Positions 1-10,233 of a stretch of DNA of 64,000 nt are shown here, one piece after another (the first letter of the stretch is position 1; every line of letters starts with the position of its first letter). The notes under the pieces are model-generated. The model was not told the origin of the DNA and did no database searches. It worked only from the letters and a program-made list of their open reading frames with translations. The translations under genes were made by a program, and so were the position numbers. Source of the stretch: Algorimicrobium sediminis (GTDB lineage: Bacteria; Bacteroidota; Bacteroidia; Flavobacteriales; Flavobacteriaceae); contig NZ_JBHULS010000004.1 of the NCBI RefSeq assembly GCF_042684585.1, positions 124,001 through 188,000 of the forward strand, in the 5' to 3' direction.

Positions 1-2099
1 GACTTATTGCGGAAGGATAACTGAACGCCGGGCGTATATTTAGTAACAAACAAATTTTCGGCATAGCTAGCGTAACTTGCTCCAATGCCATAATCTATGT
101 GAAATAAATGAGCAGTGTTATTAAAATATTGGCGGTAGTTAAGGCTTACCGAACCCGTTAATGCATTCGATTTTAAGCCATATTGCGGTGCTATTTTATA
201 ATAAAAAGGCTTCCGTAATACCGATTTGTTGTAGGCTTTGGCGCCTAACACAATGCCATCGTAAATATTATTAAATTCTACAATAGGCATTAAAAATACC
301 TGATTATAAGCAGGATCCTCAATGTCCTTTAATAAACGAACTTGCAGTGGTTTGTTAAAAAGTTTTTTAGTAAGTAATTTGGTGTTGTTTCTAACATTGT
401 ATTCGGGTACTATATAATCGTAATTTAAAACTAGCCGCGTAGTTTCCATATCTGGAATGACCACTGTAGCGGAATCTGTTATGGTTTCTGTCCAAATTTT
501 AGTTGTTAAACTTTGGTTGTTAAAAGCAAAAAGCGAAATAGGAGCAGGCATGTTTCGCCTGTTTTTTATAGTAACATGAATGGAATCCTCCTTTCTAATA
601 GCTTTCGTAATTTTGAAATCCATGTATTTATTGGTTTCCAGGTAATCACCAAAAAACCAATTTAAGTCTTTGTGTGTTTTGGATTTTAAAAAACGCTCGA
701 AACTGGAAGTGGTTACAATTTGATTCTGATGGCGTTCTAAAAACGTTTTAAGGTGTTTGGGAAGCGAGTCGTTCTCAAGATAGGCATCTACATATTTTAA
801 GCCAATACCTGCTTTGTATTTATTGGCAATATTCTCATTAAATTTTAACAAAGAATCCTTTTCCATGAGCAAAGGCTGATCTATGTGTTGGCGCGCCATA
901 TGAAGATATAAAAAACTGTACTGCGCATTAAAATCCAATTGGGTAGCATGAAACGATTTTAAACCCCAAAAATTAGATAACGTACCGGCTAACTTCATAT
1001 CTGGATAAAACGCATCCACATAGGCCATTAAATAATATATTTGCAAACCATCTATGAGCCACTGGTCTGTGCGCGGATTTAGTTGCAAAACATTTTCAAG
1101 ATAGTTGCGTAATCCTGTTTTAAGAATTTTAAGTTCATACTGAAAATGATCGGGGAATGGCCTTATAAAATTTGGTAGTAGGTTTAATCCGTAAATAGGA
1201 CTTTTGCGATAATCTATATCCGAAATAAGCAACCGTTTATGCGGATACGGCCCTAATTTATCGGTTAAAAATTTGGCAATATTATCGGTTACAAGTACTT
1301 TGTTTAAGGTGCTTAAGTTTTCGTCGTCTACATTGGAAACTAGCGTGAAATAATCTGTTTCAATTTCTCGAAAATCGTTGTTTTTCTTTAAGAATAGTTT
1401 CGAGTTAACACGGTTTTTTCCAGTAAAAACAGCTACTTGTTGTGAGTTGGTTTTGGTAAGGCTCACCCTATCCAGTTCGGTTTCGATATTAAAATGGGGA
1501 GGACAGGTAATTTCCAAGTTAATGTTAGCCTGTGGTACAAACATATCATCCAAATCCTTATTACTGCTATAGTGCCAATTGCCGTTATAAACAGCGGGTG
1601 TTATATACCAATAACGTAAATTGAAATCGCCATTTTCAGTAACGCCATAGCGTGTAAATTTATCCTTGGGTACTTGTACAATGTAATTTAAACGTATGGT
1701 GTAAGCACTATTGGGTAATGCAGGTTCTGTTAGGTTTACTTGCAACACATCAATCATATTTTTTATGCGCGTAAAACTTACTTGTTCATTGTTTTGTGTT
1801 ACCGAAGTGACTACCGAGTAGCCACGGTCGTTATTTTTTGCAAAGTGGAACTCTGTTTTAAATTCTTCTGCAAAACGCTTTGCTAAAGGTGTTTTTTTTG
1901 TGGCAAAGCTATGGTTCCAATCGTTTAAATAAACAGTTTGAAGGGTATCTGCCGTATTGTTATAATAGGTGATTAATTGGGAAATTTGAATTTGGCTTTT
2001 TTCAACGTTGAAGTTGGCACGAATGTCCATTTTATTTTGACTAAAACCAAGGACAAAGCCTGCAAAGAATACGCTAACAAACAGTTTCTTTATTTTCAA
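1..2099 (-). CDS. M1-peptidase-like exported protein with degenerate active site (partial, 3' end outside window)
   Basis: An open frame runs on the minus strand from about 2099 to the left edge, so the C-terminus is missing. A TTG start overlapping the upstream gene's TGA is chosen because it gives a signal peptide (KIKKLFVSVFFAGFVLGFSQ); the first in-frame ATG lies after it. The N-terminal part has the beta-sandwich look of M1 aminopeptidases, and a DQWLIDGLQIYY segment around codon 350 resembles the WLNEGFA helix of gluzincins. At the place where HExxH should sit I read YELKI, so both zinc-binding histidines are absent. The last visible part (GSVSLNYRQYF, HIDYGIGASYASY) looks like outer-membrane beta-strands, suggesting a barrel-anchored surface protein. 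Family assignment is moderate; peptidase activity is unlikely. Confidence 0.6.
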   Translation of the reverse strand, partial: MKIKKLFVSVFFAGFVLGFSQNKMDIRANFNVEKSQIQISQLITYYNNTADTLQTVYLNDWNHSFATKKTPLAKRFAEEFKTEFHFAKNNDRGYSVVTSVTQNNEQVSFTRIKNMIDVLQVNLTEPALPNSAYTIRLNYIVQVPKDKFTRYGVTENGDFNLRYWYITPAVYNGNWHYSSNKDLDDMFVPQANINLEITCPPHFNIETELDRVSLTKTNSQQVAVFTGKNRVNSKLFLKKNNDFREIETDYFTLVSNVDDENLSTLNKVLVTDNIAKFLTDKLGPYPHKRLLISDIDYRKSPIYGLNLLPNFIRPFPDHFQYELKILKTGLRNYLENVLQLNPRTDQWLIDGLQIYYLMAYVDAFYPDMKLAGTLSNFWGLKSFHATQLDFNAQYSFLYLHMARQHIDQPLLMEKDSLLKFNENIANKYKAGIGLKYVDAYLENDSLPKHLKTFLERHQNQIVTTSSFERFLKSKTHKDLNWFFGDYLETNKYMDFKITKAIRKEDSIHVTIKNRRNMPAPISLFAFNNQSLTTKIWTETITDSATVVIPDMETTRLVLNYDYIVPEYNVRNNTKLLTKKLFNKPLQVRLLKDIEDPAYNQVFLMPIVEFNNIYDGIVLGAKAYNKSVLRKPFYYKIAPQYGLKSNALTGSVSLNYRQYFNNTAHLFHIDYGIGASYASYAENLFVTKYTPGVQLSFRNK

Positions 2100-3379
2100 G
2101 GTGTTTTTATAAACTTTAATGGTTTTATGTGCTGCCAATTGGCACCTACAATATAATAGATGCCAGCCGATAAATGTGTTAAGGGAACGTTATAAGTATT
2201 TCTCGCAGTTACTGGCACATGCGTAATAAGTTGCCCAATGGTGTTGTAAATATAAAGGTTTTGGTTGTTACCTAATACTGTTTCATTTACTTTTAATTGT
2301 AAGCTATTTTGAACATAATTGGATCCTAAAATTTCGATAGGATTGTTAACCTTCTGGCTATATGTTGGCACCGATAGGGCAGATGTTGTTGAAATTTCCA
2401 TGGTAACAGGTAAATGATCGCTGAATAAGTGCAGGGCTTCGCGAATGTTGTATGTAAACAAGCTTCCATCGCAATCGGGACTAATTATAGCCTTATTAAA
2501 GCAGTCTGGGTTACCATTATTGCCATATACTTGGTATGTTTCTGGTTCGTAGTACAAATCTGTTCCAGTTTGGTTTAGGTTACTGGAGGTCATCATAAAA
2601 TCAAACCGATCGTCCATACCGCCAGAGCTGCCACCAAAGTCTGTGCGCGTTCGCGTAGATTGGGTAAAAACAGAAGCAAAACTTGCGTTATTATGCCAGT
2701 TGCCAAGGCTGTTGGCGGGATCGGTAAACGTGATTGTATTGTTGGGGTTTGTTAGCGCTTGAAAAGCTGGCTCCGAACTTGTGTAAACATTAAAATCGCC
2801 TGCCAATATTACATGGCTATCTTCTGGAAAGGTGTTTAAGTAGCTCATTAAATCGTTTACCATGCGAAGTCGGAGTGCTTCGTTGTCAACCCCTCTAGAT
2901 GCTTTTAAATGGCCAACAATAACGTCTAGAAAAATCCGATTTTCTAATTCATTGGTTGCAAGTAACTCCAGTTTATAGTGGTTAAAATCTCTAAACAACG
3001 TTGGTATAATGGTTTGGTTATCCAATTGAAATTTGGAGCCATTATAAAAAAGCATATTTTGAAAGGCATTGCTATCGCCTATGGTATCGTCCGAGGTGTT
3101 TAATTGAAACGCAGCCATTTCAAAATCGATAGCTATACGTTCTTGGAATACTTGTAAAATATTAATAGCTGCTGCTTCATTGTTAAGCTCGCAAACCATA
3201 AAGATATCTGGTTGGTAATCCATGAGTATGGTTTGTAAATGAAGCAGCCTATTGGGAACGGTGTTTTCTGAAGGAAAGTTTAAAAGGTTATAAAACATAA
3301 GTTTATATGATGTTTGGGCATGTGCATTGTTTATTAAACACATACCTAAAACCATTAATAATAACCATTTCTTTCTCAT
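2096..3379 (-). CDS. Secreted endonuclease/exonuclease/phosphatase-family protein with type IX sorting domain
   Basis: 427 aa. The N-terminus is a clear signal peptide (MRKKWLLLMVLGMCLINNAHAQ). EEP-fold motifs are visible: LMFYNLLNF near residue 27, GDFNVYTSSEP near 195 and SDHLPVTMEI near 320, the last carrying the conserved Asp-His pair. The final ~80 residues (from about 345, with LYIYNTIGQLI and LSAGIYYI) match the Por-secretion type A sorting domain that directs export through the type IX system and attachment to the surface. The family cleaves phosphodiester bonds in nucleic acids or phospho-substrates; the exact substrate cannot be read. It overlaps the following gene by four bases and probably shares its transcript. 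Confidence 0.85.
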   Translation of the reverse strand: MRKKWLLLMVLGMCLINNAHAQTSYKLMFYNLLNFPSENTVPNRLLHLQTILMDYQPDIFMVCELNNEAAAINILQVFQERIAIDFEMAAFQLNTSDDTIGDSNAFQNMLFYNGSKFQLDNQTIIPTLFRDFNHYKLELLATNELENRIFLDVIVGHLKASRGVDNEALRLRMVNDLMSYLNTFPEDSHVILAGDFNVYTSSEPAFQALTNPNNTITFTDPANSLGNWHNNASFASVFTQSTRTRTDFGGSSGGMDDRFDFMMTSSNLNQTGTDLYYEPETYQVYGNNGNPDCFNKAIISPDCDGSLFTYNIREALHLFSDHLPVTMEISTTSALSVPTYSQKVNNPIEILGSNYVQNSLQLKVNETVLGNNQNLYIYNTIGQLITHVPVTARNTYNVPLTHLSAGIYYIVGANWQHIKPLKFIKTP

Positions 3380-3401
3380 AAAAATCAGCGTCGTTGCTAT
3401 T

Positions 3402-4091
3402 TTAAAAGTTTGGTGTTAGTTTAGATTCTTTGTAGAAACTATCTAAAATAGGAATAACTTCTTCGGCGGTATCTACCAGATGAATTAAGTCTAAATCCTT
3501 GGGGCTAATGTTTGCAAAGCCATCTAAAACGGAAGCCTTAATCCAATCCAGTAAACCAGACCAAAAATCGGTTCCTACCAAAATAATTGGAAATTTTTCA
3601 ATTTTATTAGTTTGAATTAAAGTAATGGCTTCAAAAAGTTCATCTAAAGTTCCAAAGCCACCAGGCATAACAACAAAGCCTTGCGAGTACTTAACAAACA
3701 TGACCTTTCTAACAAAAAAATAATCGAAATCTAGGCTCTTATCGGCGTCTATATACGGGTTGTCATGTTGTTCAAAAGGCAATTCAATATTCAAGCCAAC
3801 CGAGGTTCCACCGGCTATATGGGCGCCTTTGTTACCCGCTTCCATAATACCTGGGCCGCCACCGGTTATAACGCCGTAGCCATGTTCTACAATTTTTCTG
3901 GCAACATCTTCTGCTAATTTATAGTATTTATCCTCGGGTTTTGTTCTAGCGGAACCAAAAATGGATACGCAAGGACCAATTTTACTTAATTTTTCGTAAC
4001 CGTTAACAAATTCGCCCATTATTTTAAAAATGGCCCATGAATCGTTTGTTTTTATTTCATTCCAACGTTTGTGATGTTGTTCTGTTCTCAT
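3402..4091 (-). CDS. TIGR00730/LOG-family Rossmann protein
   Basis: 229 aa. The two family signatures are present: GGGPGIMEAGNKGA near residue 78 and PGGFGTLDELFEA near 142, separated by the usual distance, with SIFGSAR at the start of the Rossmann fold. LOG proteins are nucleoside 5'-monophosphate phosphoribohydrolases; some release cytokinin bases, and in bacteria the physiological substrate is mostly unknown. Cytoplasmic, no signal peptide. It lies 22 bases upstream of the secreted EEP-family gene on the same strand, so co-transcription is possible but no functional link is evident. A second, more divergent LOG gene lies in the island at 31981-32739. Confidence 0.9.
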   Translation of the reverse strand: MRTEQHHKRWNEIKTNDSWAIFKIMGEFVNGYEKLSKIGPCVSIFGSARTKPEDKYYKLAEDVARKIVEHGYGVITGGGPGIMEAGNKGAHIAGGTSVGLNIELPFEQHDNPYIDADKSLDFDYFFVRKVMFVKYSQGFVVMPGGFGTLDELFEAITLIQTNKIEKFPIILVGTDFWSGLLDWIKASVLDGFANISPKDLDLIHLVDTAEEVIPILDSFYKESKLTPNF

Positions 4092-4216
4092 GTTTTTTTA
4101 TCTCTTTTTTAATATGATTTTACCTGAACTTATTCTTGTGTGCTATTCCAAAAACTACAGGATTGGTATTGTATATGTGTTTAAAACAAAGCAAGGTGGT
4201 AAAAATAACCGATTTA

Positions 4217-7045
4217 TTACAATTCTTTTTTAAGAAATTGTGCGGTGTAACTTTTTTTAACCTTTACAATGTCTTCGGGGGTGCCTTTTGCTATAATTTG
4301 GCCACCGCCTTTGCCACCTTCTGGTCCTACATCAATAATATAATCTACTGTTTTTATAACGTCTAAATTATGCTCAATTATTAAAACCGTATTGCCTTTG
4401 TTAACCAATTTGTTTAACACAATCATTAAGACCCTAATGTCTTCAAAATGAAGGCCGGTTGTAGGTTCGTCCAGAATGTAAAAGGTATTTCCGGTATCGC
4501 GTTTGCTTAATTCGGTTGCTAATTTAATGCGTTGTGCTTCGCCGCCAGACAAGGTGGTGCTTTGCTGCCCCAGTGTAATATAGCCCAGACCAACATCCTG
4601 AACGGTTTTTAGTTTTTTATAAATTTTAGGAATGTGTTCAAAAAAGTCAACCCCTTCATTAATCGTCATGTTTAGCACATCGCTAATAGATTTGCCTTTG
4701 TATCTTATTTCCAAAGTTTCTCGGTTAAAGCGTTTACCTTGACAGGTTTCGCACTCAACATAAACATCTGGTAAAAAGTTCATTTCTATAACACGTAAGC
4801 CGCCGCCTTGGCAGGTTTCGCAGCGTCCGCCCTTTACATTAAAACTAAATCGCCCTGGTTTGTAGCCTCTAATCATGGCTTCTGGTATTTTGGCAAACAA
4901 GCTTCGTATTTCGCTAAAAACACCTGTATAGGTAGCAGGATTACTTCGTGGTGTTCGGCCAATAGGCGATTGGTTAATATCGATAACCTTATCTATATGT
5001 TCCAAACCTTTAATGCTTTTGTAGGGCATGGGTTTTTTAACGCCATTAAAATAATGGGCATTCATAATAGGATACAACGTTTCGTTAATTAACGTGGATT
5101 TACCACTACCAGAAACACCGGTAACACCTATCATTTTTCCTAATGGGATGCTTATAGATACATTTTTTAAGTTGTTACCAGTGCAGCCCTTTAAGGTTAG
5201 TATTTTGCCATTGCCTTCGCGGCGCTTTTTAGGAACCTCAATTGCTTTTTTGCCATTTAAATAGTCGGCTGTTAGGGTGTGGTGTGTTTTTAATTCAGCT
5301 GGTGTGCCAATACTTATAATTTCGCCACCGTGTTTACCCGCTTTAGGGCCAATGTCTATAACATAATCGGCATTCTCAATCATATCTTTGTCGTGTTCTA
5401 CCACAATAACCGAGTTGCCAATATTTCGTAATGAGATTAAAGATTTTATCAGTTTTTCGTTATCTCGTTGGTGTAAACCAATACTTGGTTCGTCTAAAAT
5501 GTAAAGCACACCTACTAACTGCGACCCAATTTGAGTAGCTAGGCGAATGCGTTGTGCCTCGCCACCAGAGAGTGTTTTGGAACTGCGGTTTAACGATAAA
5601 TAATCTAATCCAACATCCAGAAGAAATTGGGTTCTTGCTGTTATTTCTTTCAGAATTTCTTCTGAAATTTTAAGCTGTTTTTTAGTTAGTGTTTCAGGTA
5701 ATTTTTTAAACCAAGCAGCCAAATCTATAATATCCATTTGTGCTAGCTCGGCAATATTTACCCCGTTAACTTTAAAGTACAACGATTCTTTACGCAGGCG
5801 TGAGCCTTGGCATGTTGGACATAAAACTTTATCCATGTATTCTTTTGCCCAGCGTTTTAAGGAGGTTGTTTCGGCTTTTTCAAACTGATTTTCTATAAAG
5901 TTAGCAACACCTTCAAACTCTATTTTATAACTTCGGGTTACGCCCAAAACTTTGTTTTCTACTTCAAATTTTTCGTTACCACCGTATAAGATTATTTTTT
6001 TAGCTGCCTCTGGAATGTCTTTATAGGCATCGGTAAGCGAAAAGTTATAGCGTTGTGCAATGGTTTCAAATTGTTTAAAAATCCAACCTGATTTTTGCGG
6101 ACCGTGAGGTGCCAATGCACCCGCTTTAATGGAAAGTGAGTGATCTGGAATTATTTTATTTTCGTTTACCTGATAACGCGAACCAATACCATTACAAGTA
6201 GGACAAGCACCTTTAGGTGAGTTAAACGAAAAATTATTAGGTTCTGGATTGGGGTAAGAAATTCCGGAACTAGGACACATTAAGTTTCTACTAAAATACC
6301 GTACCGCTTGCGTGTCTTGGTCAATTACCATTAAAACATCGTCACCGTGATACATGGCTGTGTTAATGGTTTCCGACAAGCGTTTATCGTTATCCGTGGA
6401 GCCATCAATTTTAAGCCGATCGATTACAATTTCTATATCGTGGGTTTTGTACCTATCCAGTTTCATGCCCCGTACAATATCTTTTATTTCGCCGTCGGTG
6501 CGCACTTTTACAAAGCCCTGTTTCGCTATTTGTTCAAAAAGCTCGCGATAATGACCTTTTCTGGAGCGCACTACTGGTGCCAGAATATTGATACGCTTAC
6601 CTTGAAAGCTTTCCGTTATTAATTGCTTTATTTGCTCGTCGTTGTAGCTTACCATTTTATCGCCTGTGTTATAGCTGTAGGCATCGCTAGCGCGGGCATA
6701 AAGCAAGCGCAAGAAATCGTAAATTTCTGTTATTGTACCAACGGTGGATCGTGGCGATTTGCTGGTGGTTTTTTGCTCAATGGCAATAACCGGCGATAGG
6801 CCGTCAATTTTATCGACATCTGGACGTTCCAAGCCACCTAAAAATTGGCGGGCATAAGCCGAAAAGGTTTCAATATAACGGCGTTGTCCTTCGGCATAAA
6901 TGGTATCGAAAGCCAAAGACGATTTACCACTACCAGATAAACCCGTAATGACAACCAGTTTTTCGCGTGGAATGGAAATATCTATATTTTTTAGGTTGTG
7001 AACGCGTGCGCCCTGAACCTCTATGGTGTCTTCTAATGTACTCAT
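4217..7045 (-). CDS. uvrA: Excinuclease ABC subunit A
   Basis: 942 aa, the normal length for UvrA, the damage-recognition ATPase of nucleotide excision repair. Both ABC modules are complete: Walker A GLSGSGKSS near residue 34 and GVSGSGKST near 640, and signature LSGGEAQR twice. Zinc-finger cysteine pairs are visible: CPTCNG near 280, CPTCQG near 408, and CETCQG twice around 735-765. It is cytoplasmic and works with UvrB and UvrC, which are not in the window. It stands alone on the minus strand with an AT-rich region of about 190 bp (7046-7238) behind its start; no conserved operator could be recognised by eye. Confidence 0.97.
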   Translation of the reverse strand: MSTLEDTIEVQGARVHNLKNIDISIPREKLVVITGLSGSGKSSLAFDTIYAEGQRRYIETFSAYARQFLGGLERPDVDKIDGLSPVIAIEQKTTSKSPRSTVGTITEIYDFLRLLYARASDAYSYNTGDKMVSYNDEQIKQLITESFQGKRINILAPVVRSRKGHYRELFEQIAKQGFVKVRTDGEIKDIVRGMKLDRYKTHDIEIVIDRLKIDGSTDNDKRLSETINTAMYHGDDVLMVIDQDTQAVRYFSRNLMCPSSGISYPNPEPNNFSFNSPKGACPTCNGIGSRYQVNENKIIPDHSLSIKAGALAPHGPQKSGWIFKQFETIAQRYNFSLTDAYKDIPEAAKKIILYGGNEKFEVENKVLGVTRSYKIEFEGVANFIENQFEKAETTSLKRWAKEYMDKVLCPTCQGSRLRKESLYFKVNGVNIAELAQMDIIDLAAWFKKLPETLTKKQLKISEEILKEITARTQFLLDVGLDYLSLNRSSKTLSGGEAQRIRLATQIGSQLVGVLYILDEPSIGLHQRDNEKLIKSLISLRNIGNSVIVVEHDKDMIENADYVIDIGPKAGKHGGEIISIGTPAELKTHHTLTADYLNGKKAIEVPKKRREGNGKILTLKGCTGNNLKNVSISIPLGKMIGVTGVSGSGKSTLINETLYPIMNAHYFNGVKKPMPYKSIKGLEHIDKVIDINQSPIGRTPRSNPATYTGVFSEIRSLFAKIPEAMIRGYKPGRFSFNVKGGRCETCQGGGLRVIEMNFLPDVYVECETCQGKRFNRETLEIRYKGKSISDVLNMTINEGVDFFEHIPKIYKKLKTVQDVGLGYITLGQQSTTLSGGEAQRIKLATELSKRDTGNTFYILDEPTTGLHFEDIRVLMIVLNKLVNKGNTVLIIEHNLDVIKTVDYIIDVGPEGGKGGGQIIAKGTPEDIVKVKKSYTAQFLKKEL

Positions 7046-7238
7046 ATGTTAGTAATGTAACCTGATTTACAAACCAGTTTGCAAAGGTACTGATAATGCT
7101 TTACAATATAAAGTTATAACCGCGTATAGATAGCGGCTTGCTAGATTATAAAAAGGCTGAAACTATAGTTACGTATTGTTAACCAAAACCGGTAAAAAAT
7201 GTCCTGCTAATGAGCCAATAAAATGCTGGTAAGGCCTG

Positions 7239-7883
7239 TTATTTAAGGTCTTTAAACTCTTTTGCCCATTTAATAAGATTGTCGGGTCCGTGGTCTAGTT
7301 GTAGTTTTTCAATAATATTTGTGCGGTGTTTTTGAACCGTTCTAGGCGATACGTAAAGGATGTCGGCTATTTCCGTTGAACTTTTATCCTCGGCAATTAA
7401 TTGCACAATTTTACGCTCGGATTTGGTAAGTTGGTTGTACTTTTTTAGTTCTTTTTCGGCACTGCTTTCAAATGCATTTCCCAACGAAGAACTGTAATGT
7501 GTATTGCCCGCCATAACTGCTTGAATACACTGGTCTATTTCTTTAAAACTGTCTTCTTTTAACAAATAGCCCGGTACTTCCAGTTTTTTTGCTTGTGCTA
7601 CAAAACTTTTAAGTTTGTGATACGTCATAACAATAAAGCGCGTGGGTAACCGGTCTTCTTGTTGGCAGGCTGCAATAACTTCAAACCCATTTATATTGGG
7701 CATTTCTATATCCAATAAGGCAATTTTTGGTTCCATCAGTTTAATAACCTCCAGTGCCTCTGCACCATTTTGTGCTGTTTTGAGCACGGTGTATCCTGCC
7801 TGTTCCAATTCCTGATGCAAGCCCTTAAGCATTAAAGGGTGATCCTCTGCAATAACAAGTGTTATATCTTTTTTCGGCGTCAT
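7239..7883 (-). CDS. LuxR/NarL-family response regulator
   Basis: 214 aa. The receiver domain occupies about residues 8-125 with acidic residues ED near 14, the phospho-acceptor Asp in ALLDIEMPN near 58, and a conserved Lys in YLLKED near 109. The C-terminal GerE/LuxR helix-turn-helix is at about 150-205 (LTKSERKIVQLIAE, VSPRTVQKHR). The gene lies 108 bp downstream of a TPR histidine kinase on the same strand, so the two form a two-component pair. Target genes cannot be read from the window. Confidence 0.93.
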   Translation of the reverse strand: MTPKKDITLVIAEDHPLMLKGLHQELEQAGYTVLKTAQNGAEALEVIKLMEPKIALLDIEMPNINGFEVIAACQQEDRLPTRFIVMTYHKLKSFVAQAKKLEVPGYLLKEDSFKEIDQCIQAVMAGNTHYSSSLGNAFESSAEKELKKYNQLTKSERKIVQLIAEDKSSTEIADILYVSPRTVQKHRTNIIEKLQLDHGPDNLIKWAKEFKDLK

Positions 7884-7991
7884 TATGAAAACAAGTTTCG
7901 GTACGGTTTATTTATTACAAAAATAAAACTAAATACTGTTTTCTAGCAGGCAGTTTTAAAGTAAATTCTAAAAAAAAAACAAGCTTAATTG

Positions 7992-10004
7992 TTAAACGGG
8001 GAGTTTTATGGTTATTTGGGTGCCTTTATTTTGGTTAGATTGCACTTGCAAGGTAGCATTAATAATTTTGCTGCGTTCCACAAGCGATTTCATGCCTAAA
8101 CTTTTGGATGTTTTTAGCGCGTTGGCATAATTAAAGCCTTGACCATTATCTTTTACGCTTACAATGAGTTCATTGTCTTTTTTGTAAATTTTAATATGCA
8201 CAGCTTTAGCTTTGGCGTGTTTAATCGTGTTGTTTAGTATTTCTTGAAGCATTCGGTAAACATGTAAGGCTGCGTCTTTAGAAATAAGTGCGTTTACGTC
8301 TTCAATTTCCAGAGTAAAAAACTCTTCAGTATTTTCGTCTATGTCGTGCACCATGTTTTTTATGGCAGTTGTAAAGCCAAAACGCTCCAAAGTAATGGGG
8401 TAGAGCCCTTGCGATATACCTCTAAGATTGGTTAAGGTGTTCTGCGCTAGCTGGTTATACGTTTGGTTGTTAATGGTTTTAAGTTTGCGAGTTAGCAACA
8501 TGAGCTCTTGCCCAACACTATCGTGCAATTCTAGCGCCAGTCGTGTGCGTTCTTGCTCCTGTGTTTTTATGATATCTTGTGTAAAAATTTCCTGAAGTTT
8601 TTGGCGTTTTTTGTATTCTTTTCGAGATCGGATACTTATTACAAAACCGAAAAAAGCAATTAAACCAAGGCTACCGAATAAAATCCACTGATTTTTAACA
8701 TCATTTTTAGCGTCTAATAAAGCTATGTTACTTTCTTGATTTTCTATAATTAAATCCCGTTTTTCGGTTTCGTATAAGGTTTGGTAGTAAGCTAAAATAC
8801 GTGTTTTTTGAATGCTTCCAATGGAGTCTTTTATGGTTGTATAATTTTTATAGTGCTTGAGGGCCAGTTCAAAATTGTTGAGTTTATTGTGAACATCAGA
8901 CATGAATAACTCGGCCTCCTGTAGCTCCTCGTATTGGTCCTCTGCCAAACGCATGTTGTATAGTTTTTGACCGTATTGCAGTGCTGTAGGGTAGTCTTTT
9001 TTCGCATAAGCCAAACGCATTTGAGCATCAATAAAAAAAGGCCTATTAAAAGGCGTTAGTTTTGTGGTGTCTTCGCGTATGCTGTTAAACAATTTTGTGG
9101 CTTGTTTAAGGCTGTCATTTTCGGCTAATGCTACTACTAGTGTGGCCTTGTAAGGAATTTCAAAAAAATCTTTATATCTGGATGTTTCACTTTTCTTTAA
9201 GGCGCGTTTTAAATTTTTAATACGTTCAATTTGATTGTTATTTTTAGCATCATCCACGGCCATATTAAAGTAAATATTTGGTAGGCTTTGATAGCTTTTT
9301 ACAGTTTTTGCCAGTTCTGCCAGTTCTTCACGTTCTTTTTTTGCGGCTTCAAAAAAGCCGTTTTTGCTGTACAAAATGGATATGGAGTTTTTAGCATTTA
9401 ACCACATAACCGTATCGTTATTTTTTTGAAATAAGGCAGCGGCCTCTTGTAAATCCAACGAGGCTTCGCCAAATTTACCGTTGTTTACGTGCGCCACACC
9501 ACGCGCGTATTTGGAAAGCGCCACGTAAGGCGAATTGTATTGCTTGGCATAATAATGCGAACTGTCGAAAAGTTTTATGGCTTCATCAAATTCTCGCGAT
9601 TCCGCGTAAACTTCTGCGGCTTCATAGTAAAAATCGTCCAGAAGTTCTGGGTTACTTTTATTGGTTATAATACTCTGAATGCCATTTACAACCTGTTTGG
9701 CTTCGGGTAAATTATTTCTACCAAAATTAAGGTAGTTTATAAACCGAGTAGCCTGTTTTATGGCAATATCCAAAGAGTCCAGTTGCTGGGCGTAGGAGAT
9801 GGTTACGCGGTAAATAGAGTCGTTATTCCAGGGGGTATTGTACCGAATTTCATCGGCTAGACTATCTAAAAATTTTAGGCGTTCCCAGCCAGAGGATTTC
9901 TGGTTGCTCAAATCCATTAGTTTCTTATTCGCTTTAAGATCTAAATCTTGGGCATATGAAAAACTAGAAAAACAAAAAATAATGACTACTAGGAAACGCC
10001 TCAT
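7992..10004 (-). CDS. TPR-containing sensor histidine kinase (HisKA_3 / NarX type)
   Basis: 670 aa. It has a signal peptide (to about residue 18), a long alpha-helical tetratricopeptide-like region to about 430, and one membrane segment near 440-458 (WILFGSLGLIAFFGFVI). A HisKA_3 dimerisation segment follows with the phospho-accepting His in LALELHDSVGQE at about 493. The HATPase_c domain has an N-box (LQEILNNTIKHAK) and G1 box (VKDNGQGFN). The periplasmic TPR sensor with cytoplasmic kinase is a common Bacteroidota architecture. Its partner is the LuxR-type regulator just downstream. Signal unknown. Confidence 0.92.
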   Translation of the reverse strand: MRRFLVVIIFCFSSFSYAQDLDLKANKKLMDLSNQKSSGWERLKFLDSLADEIRYNTPWNNDSIYRVTISYAQQLDSLDIAIKQATRFINYLNFGRNNLPEAKQVVNGIQSIITNKSNPELLDDFYYEAAEVYAESREFDEAIKLFDSSHYYAKQYNSPYVALSKYARGVAHVNNGKFGEASLDLQEAAALFQKNNDTVMWLNAKNSISILYSKNGFFEAAKKEREELAELAKTVKSYQSLPNIYFNMAVDDAKNNNQIERIKNLKRALKKSETSRYKDFFEIPYKATLVVALAENDSLKQATKLFNSIREDTTKLTPFNRPFFIDAQMRLAYAKKDYPTALQYGQKLYNMRLAEDQYEELQEAELFMSDVHNKLNNFELALKHYKNYTTIKDSIGSIQKTRILAYYQTLYETEKRDLIIENQESNIALLDAKNDVKNQWILFGSLGLIAFFGFVISIRSRKEYKKRQKLQEIFTQDIIKTQEQERTRLALELHDSVGQELMLLTRKLKTINNQTYNQLAQNTLTNLRGISQGLYPITLERFGFTTAIKNMVHDIDENTEEFFTLEIEDVNALISKDAALHVYRMLQEILNNTIKHAKAKAVHIKIYKKDNELIVSVKDNGQGFNYANALKTSKSLGMKSLVERSKIINATLQVQSNQNKGTQITIKLPV

Positions 10005-10233
10005 GGTGTTGCTAATTTTTTCAAAAATACTGGGTTTTAAGTTTATAATAAAATTGTTTTTGCCAATGTTCTAAATTCCGAATAGTTGTTGGTATTTAAG
10101 CGTGTAATTTTTTGAAATAATTGCCGGATAATAAGCTGTAATTTTGTTATTATTGTTTTAATAACAAATGCTACATGGTAATTTTTAAAGTTGGTAGCAA
10201 AAAAAAAGTGAAAAGCAATTAAATACTGACAAC

